DNA of 64,000 bases, from contig JAJPKQ010000017.1 in assembly GCA_021323635.1 (NCBI GenBank), positions 186,001 through 250,000 of the forward strand. The letters run 5' to 3'. Both the position numbers and the translations under genes were made by a program. The notes below the pieces were generated by a model, which saw only the letters and a program-made list of their open reading frames with translations, searched no databases and was not told the DNA's origin. This DNA comes from a bacterium. Its GTDB lineage: Bacteria > Actinomycetota > Thermoleophilia > Solirubrobacterales > Solirubrobacteraceae. This document shows, piece by piece, positions 8,901 through 16,712 of the stretch. Position 1 is the stretch's first letter; each line of letters opens with the position of its first letter.

Positions 8901-9317
8901 CTATCCACCGCCGCCGGCTGCGGATGCGGTCTCCTCACTGCGCTCGGCCGGTTCGCCTGGCAGCGGACGGTCCAGCACGAATATCTCGGCGGCCATATCG
9001 GGCGAGAGGTGGTTGTCGCTCATGAACGCGACCACCTTGCAGCGCGTCAGCTCCTCGACCACGGCGACGAGGTCGCGCTCCATCGTGCGCTGGAACTCGC
9101 GGCGCATGCGCAGAACGAGGTCTTTGCTGCCGGAGGCGATCAGCGAGTGCTCAGCCTTGGTGAGAGTCTCCTCCATGACCACTACAACCACGTTGTTGCG
9201 AAAGAAGGCGTGCCCTCTGCTCGGTCCGCGACCGACGTATTCATTGTGAATCTTCACAACGGCCTTGGCTAACGCCGCGTTCAATCTCCCGCCGCTCAGC
9301 TGTTCCATGCTTGCCAT
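8901..9317 (-). CDS. MpsC/DUF2294 family protein
   Basis: About 138 residues from ATG at 9317; a GTG at 9341 would add eight residues. The body matches the DUF2294 family, now often called MpsC (named for a sodium-translocating membrane potential system): AVVKIHNEYVGRGPSRGHAF near the start, VVVVMEETLTKAEHSL in the middle, and the final SDNHLSPDMAAEIFVLD. Members are small soluble proteins, often found without a clear partner. Here it is monocistronic between a kinase and a small basic protein. A run of G precedes the 9317 ATG. The biochemical role in actinobacteria is unknown to me. Confidence 0.85.
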   Translation of the reverse strand: MASMEQLSGGRLNAALAKAVVKIHNEYVGRGPSRGHAFFRNNVVVVVMEETLTKAEHSLIASGSKDLVLRMRREFQRTMERDLVAVVEELTRCKVVAFMSDNHLSPDMAAEIFVLDRPLPGEPAERSEETASAAGGGG

Positions 9318-9524
9318 GCCCCCAGCATCGACTGCAATCACGGCGCCTGCATCCGGCGCGAGCCGCGTCGCTTAGGGCCTCGCCCACGGAGCGCACCTAC
9401 GGCATTCCACGGATCTGCGCGCGCGAGCTCCGCGGGAGCGGCGCGATGCGCGCGTAGCGCCGTGCACCGCTCGCGCAGAGGGATTACCATGGAGTCGTCG
9501 CTTGAACCACGACGAGGAGGCTGC

Positions 9525-9704
9525 ATGGCACGTCGCAAATCCCTCACCTCTCAGCTCTATGCGCTTGCACGGCTCTCGGCTACCGGGCGGGCGATCAGGA
9601 CCGGACACGCCGGTCGGCGGGCAAAGAATATTCTGATCGGCCGCGCGCTTGGGCGCGCGGGGTTTTGGCGGCTGCTCTTCGGGCCGCCGCGCCGGCGGCG
9701 CTGA
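9525..9704 (+). CDS. Small very basic conserved protein
   Basis: 59 residues from ATG at 9525, preceded by a strong Shine-Dalgarno GACGAGGAGG at 9511-9520. The sequence begins MARRKSLTSQLYALARLS and ends with an Arg-rich tail; roughly a quarter of residues are Arg or Lys. Short proteins beginning like this are, as I recall, widespread in actinobacteria, with no assigned function. The excellent ribosome binding site and the family-like N-terminus support the start over the longer ATG at 9489. It converges on the flavoprotein gene, and GC-rich inverted repeats between the two (about 9697-9726) may terminate both. Confidence 0.7.
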   Translation: MARRKSLTSQLYALARLSATGRAIRTGHAGRRAKNILIGRALGRAGFWRLLFGPPRRRR

Positions 9705-9721
9705 GCGCCGCGGTCGACGGC

Positions 9722-10972
9722 TCAGTCGGCGCGCGTAAGCACGCTCAGATCGGCATCCTCGTCGCCGAGCAGGGCGCGCTGCTCGGGGTCCAGCTGCCGG
9801 CCGTCGGCAAGCAGCGCACGAGCGACATCGATGTCCTCTGAGCGCCCGAGCGCAAGCGCTCCGGCAACGCGTCCCTCCTTCAGGTACCAATGCGAGAAGG
9901 CGCCTGACGCCATCTGCCCGCGCGTGAGCTCCTCGTCCCACTCGCGCGCAGGGCCGACGTACTCGAGCGAAGCCCAATCGGCGAGGTCGGAGAAGAAGTA
10001 CGGGACCACCTCGTAGTCGCATGCGCGCCCCACCATGTTTTCAGCTGCCACAAGCCCCTGGTTGTGCGCGACATCCCAGTGCTCGATGCGCATCGCGGCG
10101 CCGTGAAGCTTGGAGTCGTACTCGCAGATGTCGCCTGCGGCGTAGATGCCCGGAGCCGATGTCTCAAGCTTGCAGCTGCAGCGCACGCCGCCGCTGCGCC
10201 CGAGCGCGAGGCCCGCGCTGCGGGCCAGGCGAGCTTCCGGGACAGCGCCCGCCCCGATCACCACGAGCTCCGCTGCGATCTCCTTGCCCGAGGCTGTCTG
10301 AACTGCCTGCACCCGCCCCTCGCCGAGAAAGCCTGAGAGCTGCTCGGCGCGATGGAGCTCGACCCCGTGATCTGCCAGCAGCTGCGCGAAGTGGGCACCG
10401 ACACGAGCGCCGAAGGTGCGCTCGAAGGGCACCTGCTCGAGCATCACGATCGCGCAGCGCTTGCCGAGCGAGCTCAGCGTTGCCGCCACCTCGCAGCCGA
10501 TGTAGGAGCCGCCGATCATCACCACCCGCTCGGCCTGCTCGAGCTCCGCGCGGATCGCCTCGGAGTTGCCGAGCGTGCGCAGGTAGTGAATGCCGTCGAG
10601 ATCATCCCCCGCGACGGGCAGACGGCGCACGTTCGCACCGGGCGCCAGCAGCGCCTTGCCGAATCTGATCTGCTCGCGCGTTGAGAGCGAGGCGCATTTG
10701 GCAGCGGCGTCAAGCGCGCTCACCGAGGTGCGCGTCAGCAGCTCGATGCCCTGCTGCGCATACCACTCCGGCTGCTGGACGTAGGTGGCCTCACGCCCTT
10801 CCTTGCCCGCCAGGAAGGACTTGGAGCAGGGCGGGCGGTGGTAGGGCGGATCGCTCTCGCGGCCGACGATCGTGATCGACGCATCAGGCTCAAGCTCGCG
10901 CAGCCGCTCGGCAGCGCTTGCGCTCGCCAGCCCGCCGCCGATCAGGAGGTAGTCGACATGGCGCTCGGGCAT
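9722..10972 (-). CDS. FAD-dependent NAD(P)H oxidoreductase (ferredoxin/rubredoxin reductase type)
   Basis: 416 residues. Two nucleotide-binding folds: FAD site YLLIGGGLASASAAERL near the N-terminus and NAD(P)H site VVMIGGSYIGCEVAATL in the middle, plus the FAD pyrophosphate motif GIYAAGDICEY. The PPYHRPPCSKSFLAGK segment and the C-terminal domain place it with the rubredoxin/putidaredoxin reductase and apoptosis-inducing-factor-like flavoproteins that pass electrons from NAD(P)H to a small iron-sulfur protein. No ferredoxin or oxygenase gene is adjacent, so the acceptor is unknown. It is 39 bases beyond the end of amt on the same strand and may be cotranscribed with the ammonium genes. Confidence 0.88.
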   Translation of the reverse strand: MPERHVDYLLIGGGLASASAAERLRELEPDASITIVGRESDPPYHRPPCSKSFLAGKEGREATYVQQPEWYAQQGIELLTRTSVSALDAAAKCASLSTREQIRFGKALLAPGANVRRLPVAGDDLDGIHYLRTLGNSEAIRAELEQAERVVMIGGSYIGCEVAATLSSLGKRCAIVMLEQVPFERTFGARVGAHFAQLLADHGVELHRAEQLSGFLGEGRVQAVQTASGKEIAAELVVIGAGAVPEARLARSAGLALGRSGGVRCSCKLETSAPGIYAAGDICEYDSKLHGAAMRIEHWDVAHNQGLVAAENMVGRACDYEVVPYFFSDLADWASLEYVGPAREWDEELTRGQMASGAFSHWYLKEGRVAGALALGRSEDIDVARALLADGRQLDPEQRALLGDEDADLSVLTRAD

Positions 10973-11011
10973 TGCCTCAAGCTAGCGCAGCGCGCCATTC
11001 GCTGCCTGCTG

Positions 11012-12328
11012 CTAGACGCCCGCTGCAACCTCGCCCGATGCGATCGCCTCGGAGCTGACCAGGATCGCCCCCTCCCCGGTCGTGTAGGCCTCCTCGCCGT
11101 GCTCGACCACGTCGAGCCCCAGCGCCTCCTCACGCTCGCTTGCGCGCAGCGGCAGCAGCCTCCCGAGGATGCGCATCAGGCCATAGGTCACCGTGAAGGC
11201 GTATGCGGGGCCGGCGAGGGCTGCGATCAGCTGCCAGAGCAGCTGCGAGGGATGACCGTAGAGAAGGCCGTTGGCGCGCCCGTTCCAGACCAGCTGGGCG
11301 AAGAAGCCGATGAAGAGGATGCCGGTCATGCCAGCGAGGCCGTGGGCGGCAAGCACGTCAAGCGTCTCATCCAGACGCGTGCGCGGGCGCAGCACGATCA
11401 GCGCGTAGCTTGGCAGCGCTGCAAGCGCGCCCAACAGCATCGCCCAGGTGGGGCTGATGTAGCCACAGGCGGGGGTGATGCCGACACAGCCCACCACGAT
11501 CGCGGTGGCTGCGCCGATCGCCGTCACCTTGCCGCCGAAGGTCAGATCGAGCAGGAACCAGACAACGAGCGTGCAGGCGGGCGCAAGCAGCGTGTTGGTG
11601 AAGGCAAGCGTTCCGGGATGACCGACGGTGAACCCTGAGCCGCCGTTGAAGCCGAACCAGCCAAACCACAGCAGGCCGGCGCCAAGCAGCGCATAGACCG
11701 CGTTGTGGGGCAGCAGCGCCTGGCGGCCGTAGTCCCTGCGGGCGCCCACCGCAACAGCTGCGGCCAGCGCGGAGAAGCCTGAGGCCATCTCGACGGGCAC
11801 GCCGCCCGCGAAGTCGAGCACGCCGTGCTGCTCCAGCCAGCCGCCGCCCCAGACCCAGTGCGCGAGCACCGGATAGACCGCAAGCGACCACACGACCATG
11901 AAGATCAGGAAGGTGGTGTAGCGCATGCGCTCAACGACCGCGCCGGAGACAAGCGCCGCGGTGATGATGCAGAAGGCGGCCTCGAAGGCAAAGAAGACCA
12001 GCTGCGGGATCGTCGTGCCGGAGCGCGGCGCAAAGCCGACGTCGTGCAGCGCCACAAAGGAGAGGCCGCCGATGAAGCCGTTGCCCTTGCCGAAGGCAAG
12101 CGAGTAGCCAAGCAGCGCCCAGGCGACCGTGACGACTCCGAGCGCGCCGGCGCTCATCATGAAGGTGTTGAGCGTGTTCTTGGAGCGCACGAGGCCGGCG
12201 TAGAAGAGGCCCAGAGCCGGGGTCATCATCAGCACAAGCGCGGTCGCGATCAGCATCCACGCGGTGTCGGCAGGGCTGATCGCAGCCGTGGGCGCCGCGA
12301 CCGCGACGCTCGCAAGGGAAGCGCTCAT
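11012..12328 (-). CDS. amt: Ammonium transporter
   Basis: 438 residues with about eleven membrane helices and a signal-like N-terminus. Carries ammonium into the cell. Amt/MEP/Rh hallmarks include TAWMLIATALVLMMTPALGL with FYAGLVR just after it, the pore motif region FEAAFCIITAALVSGAVVERM, and AHWVWGGGWL followed by DFAGG. The cytoplasmic C-terminal tail needed for P-II control is present (REEALGLDVVEHGEEAY). Its ATG overlaps the stop of the P-II gene by 4 bases (ATGA), so pump and regulator are made together, as in most bacteria. Confidence 0.96.
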   Translation of the reverse strand: MSASLASVAVAAPTAAISPADTAWMLIATALVLMMTPALGLFYAGLVRSKNTLNTFMMSAGALGVVTVAWALLGYSLAFGKGNGFIGGLSFVALHDVGFAPRSGTTIPQLVFFAFEAAFCIITAALVSGAVVERMRYTTFLIFMVVWSLAVYPVLAHWVWGGGWLEQHGVLDFAGGVPVEMASGFSALAAAVAVGARRDYGRQALLPHNAVYALLGAGLLWFGWFGFNGGSGFTVGHPGTLAFTNTLLAPACTLVVWFLLDLTFGGKVTAIGAATAIVVGCVGITPACGYISPTWAMLLGALAALPSYALIVLRPRTRLDETLDVLAAHGLAGMTGILFIGFFAQLVWNGRANGLLYGHPSQLLWQLIAALAGPAYAFTVTYGLMRILGRLLPLRASEREEALGLDVVEHGEEAYTTGEGAILVSSEAIASGEVAAGV

Positions 12329-12678
12329 CCGCCGAGCGGAGTGACCGCTTCCTCGTCCGCGTCGCCGGTCCTGATGCGCACAGCACGCTCGAGTGGAAGC
12401 ACGAAGATCTTCCCGTCGCCGACCTCACCCGTGTGCGCGCCCCTGCGCAGCGCCTCGATCGTCGGCTCGACGAAGGGGTCGGAGACAGCGATCTCGAAGC
12501 GAACCTTCTCGGCGAGCTCCATCTTGACGGTCGTGCCGCGGTAGGTCTCCACGCGATCAAGCTCGCCGCCGTGGCCCTGGACGCGGCTCATGGAGACGCC
12601 CCGAACCTCGGCGCGGTAGAGCGCTTCAAGGACATCGTTTGCCTTCTCCGGCCTGACTATGCCAATGATCAGCTTCAT
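12325..12678 (-). CDS. glnK: Nitrogen regulatory protein P-II
   Basis: 117 residues from ATG at 12678 (MKLIIGIVRPEKANDV is the family N-terminus; the open frame continues upstream but that part is not protein-like). Trimeric sensor of ATP/ADP and 2-oxoglutarate that plugs Amt when nitrogen is plentiful. The T-loop reads ETYRGTTVKMEL: Tyr46 and the YRG are kept but the residue at position 51, the Tyr that is uridylylated or adenylylated in many P-II proteins, is Val. The C-terminal signature TGEVGDGKIFVLPLERAVRI is intact. Control here is therefore probably by ligand binding alone. Whether to call it GlnB or GlnK follows only from amt linkage. Confidence 0.93.
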   Translation of the reverse strand: MKLIIGIVRPEKANDVLEALYRAEVRGVSMSRVQGHGGELDRVETYRGTTVKMELAEKVRFEIAVSDPFVEPTIEALRRGAHTGEVGDGKIFVLPLERAVRIRTGDADEEAVTPLGG

Positions 12679-13009
12679 CGCAAGCAGCGCGAGCGCGTCG
12701 CGAGGGCGCGCAGCGCGCCCAACCTTACACGCTCGCTGGCGCCCGGTGGTCGTCGCGAGGTCGCCCGGAGGTCGCTTGCGCAGCAGCATTGCGCTCGCCG
12801 ATCCAACCCCGCGATGCGCAGACCAGTGTCTGTCGGTCAGCCCTTTCGGGGGTGGAGGCGGGCAGATGCTCGACAGTGGCGAAATCGCCGCTTGGCTTGG
12901 TCACATCGAGCCTCGCGCGCCTGAGTGCGCCGCGCGTGAGGCTGTCCTCGCCAAAGCGGCGCGGGTCGGGTCGATCGGTCAAGCAGGCGCACAAGGAGGA
13001 GCAAATCTG
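12679..13009 (+). other. Divergent intergenic region between the P-II and lipase genes
   Basis: About 330 bases between two divergent genes; it must hold both promoters. Codons continue open for long distances on both strands but look like chance GC-rich frames. I see no recognisable riboswitch. The lipase ribosome binding site AAGGAGGA lies at 12993-13000, nine bases before its ATG. Confidence 0.5.
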
Positions 13010-13930
13010 ATGGTGTCACATCTGCGGATGCTGTGCATCTCACTCTGCTGCGCGGGAGGTCTGGCGCTCTCGTTGCCGCTTTCGGCAAGCGCTGCCTACC
13101 ATGTGCCCTACGGCAGCGAAGCGATCGGCGCGGGCCTGCTGGCAACGCTCTACTACCCAACCTACGTTCCGGTCACAGACAACGGCTGTCGGCCGAGCGC
13201 ACAGCACCCCTACCCGGTGGTCCTGGTCCAGACGACGCTTGCCAACGAGGGCTCAAACTGGGTGACGCTTGCGCCGCTGCTTGCCGACAACGGCTGTTGC
13301 GTCTATGCCTTCAACTATGGCGCAACCCAGCACTCACTCGGCGGTCGCATCGACGCGCTCGATCACATCGAGCGCCCGGCAGAAGAGCTCTCGACATTCC
13401 TCGATCGCATGCTTGCGCAAGCCGGAGCCAGGCAGATCGATCTGGTCGGCCACTCGCAGGGCGGGATGATGCCCAACCACTGCCTGGGGTTCCTCGGCGG
13501 CGCTCCCAAGGTTCACATGCTGATCGGGCTTGCGCCAAGCAACCACGGCACCATCTAGAAGGGCCTGGTCAACCTGCCGCACTCGCAGCCCTTCTCCCAG
13601 TACCTCGCCGACCTGGTCGAATACCTCGGCGCGCCGTCGCTGATCGAACAGGAGTACGACTCGCCTTTCATCGAGAAGCTGTTTGGCGTAGGCGAACCGC
13701 TTCTACCGGACGTCAAGTACGTTGTGATCGAGACCATTCACGACGAGGTCGTCACCCCGCACACCAATGCGCTCCTGCACGGTGGCAACGTCACAGACAT
13801 CATCGTGCAGGAACAGTGCCCGAACGAACCCGTCGGCCACATCGGCATGTTCGAGGACTCCCCTGCGCTACAGAGCGAGATGAACTGGCTCTCGTCGAGC
13901 CCCAGCCCCAAATTCCGGGCTCGTTGCTAA
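13010..13930 (+). pseudogene. Secreted lipase (LipA/EstA class 2 type) interrupted by an in-frame TAG
   Basis: Frame of 307 codons with strong ribosome binding site AAGGAGGA and a signal peptide (hydrophobic core at residues 8-25, likely cleavage after ASA). Alpha/beta-hydrolase fold: nucleophile motif GHSQGG with Ser149, followed by APSNHGT. Codon 183 (13556-13558) is TAG, yet the same frame continues without a break for 123 codons and contains the rest of the fold: the acid residue in TIHDEVVTPHTNA and the catalytic His in VGHIGMFED, ending TAA at 13928-13930. So a single base change separates the nucleophile from Asp and His. It is either a recent nonsense mutation or a sequence error. TAG is used as a normal stop by several neighbouring genes, so suppression is unlikely. 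Confidence 0.88.
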
Positions 13931-14005
13931 AACTACGGCCTTAGCCTGTAGGCGAAAGGCGAAGGGTGCCGCTTGAGCGCCCTCGGGCCACTTCAGAGGA
14001 CAACC

Positions 14006-14031
14006 GGCGGCCCTCCGCGCGGAGGGCCGCC
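14006..14031. terminator. GC-rich hairpin between convergent genes
   Basis: Perfect 11-bp inverted repeat with arms 14006-14016 and 14021-14031 around a GCGC loop, between the end of the lipase reading frame and the end of the VirB6-like gene. No T-run follows, which is common in high-GC actinobacteria. Probably a bidirectional terminator. Confidence 0.7.
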
Positions 14032-14045
14032 TGCGGGGCGCCTCG

Positions 14046-16712
14046 CTACTCGCGCTCAATATCGAGGCCGAGCTGACGGCGGACCTGCGCATCTTCCCCC
14101 TCGGCGTGCTGCGCAGCTGCTCGCATCTGTGCGCGCTGCGCAAGCGTCGGCGGCGGCCCGCCACCCGCTTCGCGCCGGCGTTCGCGCTGTAGCCACTCGG
14201 CCACCGAGCGCGGCGGCCCGCCGCGAGCTCGCTGCAGCTCTGCCTCGAAGCTGCGCTGCTCGCCCGGCGCAAGCACGCTCAGGGACTCGCGCAGCGCCTC
14301 CGCCTCCCCCGCGCGCGCATTGCGTCTGTCAAGCGCGCGATCGATGGTGAGGATCGCGCTGCGACGGCGCTGCGGGGAGAGACGCTCAAAATCCTCGACC
14401 GCGATGCCGGCGAGGGGCGCGAGGGCGGCGTAGTCGCGCCGCTGGGCCCCGCCGCTGCGCGCGTCGCCGAGGGCAGCCTGCGCATCGAGAAAGGCGCGGC
14501 GCTCCGCCAGCGCGCGGTGGTCATAGACCCTGCCCTCCAGGCGTCGGGAGCGCTCACCGGCGCCTGCGCGCGCCCGCGCATCGGCAAGCCGGCGCCGCTC
14601 CTGCTCGATCTCCGCGCTCACGCGCTGCCTGCGGCCGGCAAGCGAGAGCTGCCGTCGTCGCGCCCGCTCGGCACCCGCTGCGTCCCCCGCGTCCGCAAGC
14701 GCCTGCGCACGCTCGCCCGCGTGCGCGAGCGCCGCGTCGATGCGCTCCGCGCGCGTGTGCAAGGCGCCGATGCGCTCGTGCTGCGCAGGCTCCTCGCGCA
14801 GGACCTTCAGCGCGTCGCCATGCTCGCGCTCGAGCATCGCGCCGGCAAGCTCGCTGTGCTCCAGCTCAGCGCGCCGCTGCGCCTCGGCCGCAAAGCGCGA
14901 GCCGGCCTCCGGTGAGAGCCCCGGCGGCGCGATTGCCTCACGCAGCCGCCGCCCGCCACGCGCCACGCCGCGCGCAAGCGCCAAGGCACGCAGGCCCGCC
15001 GGGCGCCGGCCGCCCTCGGCCGCACCGGCAAAGGGCGCCTGTGCCCCCACGCGCAGCGCCGTGAGCAGCTCGCGGCGGCGCGCGAAGGCAACCCACCAGA
15101 CAGCCGAGATCAGCAGCCACTGCGCCCAGAAGCCAAGCGCAGATAGTCCGTAAAGGACGTGGTAGAGCAGCAGCACGATCCCCAACAGCAGCGAGAAGAG
15201 GAGCTTCGTCAATAGCGTGCAGAGGAGGCGGACCATGTAGCTGCGAAAGGTCGCCCTGCCGCTTGCGCCAAGAGCCGGCGCAAGCACCGCTGCGGGCAGC
15301 GCGAGCGTCATGATCAGCGCAAGCACCGCCGCGGTCAGCAGACGCAGCACGATCCAGCCCAGCAGCGCGAGCATGCCTGCCGCCCCGCACCAGATCAGCG
15401 CCAGCCCGATCAGACGCGCGGGCAGCGTGTGCTGGGTGCGAAACTGCGCCTGCGCCGCGGTCGGGCCACGGCAGGCGGTCGCGTCAAAAGAGCCCCCGCA
15501 GAGCACGTGCAAGAGCGAGCCTGCTTCGTTGATCGAGTTGCGCGCCGGCCCGTTGGCGGGCAGCGCGAGGAAGAGCGCGCCGTTGCTGTGCGCCCTTTCG
15601 AGGTTGGCCGCGATCGCCTCCAGCCGTTCATGCGCCGGACCGCTGCGGTAGCTCGATGCCGCGAGCGCGCGCGCCGAGCGCGCCAGCCTCCCCGCCGCCG
15701 CGACCAGCTGCCCGTCGAGCGCACGCTCGCTCTCGCACCAGCCAACAGCGCCAAACTCCAGGTAGCACCACGGCGAGCCGATCGCCGCCGAGAAGAGCGT
15801 TTCAACTGCTCCCGCAAGCGTCCCCACAGGATGTTCAGGGCTGCCGGAGGCAAAGGCGCCGAGCGTCCCGATCGCCGCGCGGTCTGAGAGCTTTGAGAGC
15901 TCGCCGATCGTAGCGGCGGGCGCGGCGATCATCGCCAGACCGAGGGCAATCTGCGCCAAAACCGCCGCGGCATCCCCGAGACTCTGGGCGATGCGCCGCC
16001 GAATCAGCCCGTGGTAGGCGAGCAGCGCGCCGGCGATCGCAAGGACCACCGCGAGCGCGGGCGTCGTGAACGTTCGCCTTGCCACCGCCAGGGTGTGGGC
16101 GACCCGCGCCAGCAGCGCACCGCTCAGCAGGCTGGTGCTGTAGCACCATTCCATCATCACCAGCAGGCCGCGCAGAAGCGCGACCAGCGCAAGCCATCCC
16201 CACTGCGCGACATCCTCGATCGCAGCGCTGAAGGTGTTGACGAATTCAAGCCCGCCCGTATTGATATGTACGTCAAACGCATAGTTTGAGAGCGGCACCT
16301 GAGCGCCGGTGAAGCCCGCCTCTGCGCAGTTGCGCCGTGCCGATTCAGAGAGCGCTGCGGGACGAGCACAGAACGGGCTGCGCAGACCGTTTTCGGTAAG
16401 GAAGTCGCCTTCGCCCGCAGCGATCATTGCCGCCTGCCCAGCCGTGCCTTCTTCTTCTTCTGCGCCGCCTGCTTCAGCCTGCGGCGAGGCTTCGCGCGGC
16501 GCGCCCTGCTGCGAGCGCCTTGCTCCCGCTGCTCTCTGGCCGCCCGTCCGCCTGCCGCCCCCCAGAGTGCCCGCCCCCCCGGTGGATGCGTGCCGGGCAG
16601 CGGACGCGCGGCGCAGGCTAGGCCCCTGGAGGGCGCCGGCGCCCGCGGGCAGCGCAAGCGCAGCCAGCGTCAGCGCGGAGATGAGCAGCGGCAGCGGAGC
16701 GCGCATCCTCAC
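14046..16712 (-). CDS. VirB6/TrbL-like polytopic membrane protein of a type IV secretion module
   Basis: 888 residues. A signal peptide (to about residue 27) is followed by a Gln/Ala/Glu-rich low-complexity stretch, then about six or more hydrophobic segments between residues 165 and 560, including two cysteine-containing loops likely outside the membrane. The final third (about 600-888) is soluble, packed with Arg, Ala and Glu in heptad-like patterns suggesting coiled coils. This arrangement is that of the inner-membrane channel protein of Gram-positive conjugation systems (TcpH/VirB6-like). It is the last gene of the cluster and overlaps the VirB4-like gene by 4 bases. The assignment rests on topology and context more than on motif identity. 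Confidence 0.72.
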   Translation of the reverse strand: MRMRAPLPLLISALTLAALALPAGAGALQGPSLRRASAARHASTGGAGTLGGGRRTGGQRAAGARRSQQGAPREASPQAEAGGAEEEEGTAGQAAMIAAGEGDFLTENGLRSPFCARPAALSESARRNCAEAGFTGAQVPLSNYAFDVHINTGGLEFVNTFSAAIEDVAQWGWLALVALLRGLLVMMEWCYSTSLLSGALLARVAHTLAVARRTFTTPALAVVLAIAGALLAYHGLIRRRIAQSLGDAAAVLAQIALGLAMIAAPAATIGELSKLSDRAAIGTLGAFASGSPEHPVGTLAGAVETLFSAAIGSPWCYLEFGAVGWCESERALDGQLVAAAGRLARSARALAASSYRSGPAHERLEAIAANLERAHSNGALFLALPANGPARNSINEAGSLLHVLCGGSFDATACRGPTAAQAQFRTQHTLPARLIGLALIWCGAAGMLALLGWIVLRLLTAAVLALIMTLALPAAVLAPALGASGRATFRSYMVRLLCTLLTKLLFSLLLGIVLLLYHVLYGLSALGFWAQWLLISAVWWVAFARRRELLTALRVGAQAPFAGAAEGGRRPAGLRALALARGVARGGRRLREAIAPPGLSPEAGSRFAAEAQRRAELEHSELAGAMLEREHGDALKVLREEPAQHERIGALHTRAERIDAALAHAGERAQALADAGDAAGAERARRRQLSLAGRRQRVSAEIEQERRRLADARARAGAGERSRRLEGRVYDHRALAERRAFLDAQAALGDARSGGAQRRDYAALAPLAGIAVEDFERLSPQRRRSAILTIDRALDRRNARAGEAEALRESLSVLAPGEQRSFEAELQRARGGPPRSVAEWLQRERRREAGGGPPPTLAQRAQMRAAAQHAEGEDAQVRRQLGLDIERE

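Noticed and set aside
13556-13558. TAG read as sense (recoding), with DUF4411 TAG as second case
   Set aside because: Normal genes here (lon, the PduO-type gene, the histidine kinase) end with TAG, and the only tRNA seen has anticodon CCA, not CUA.
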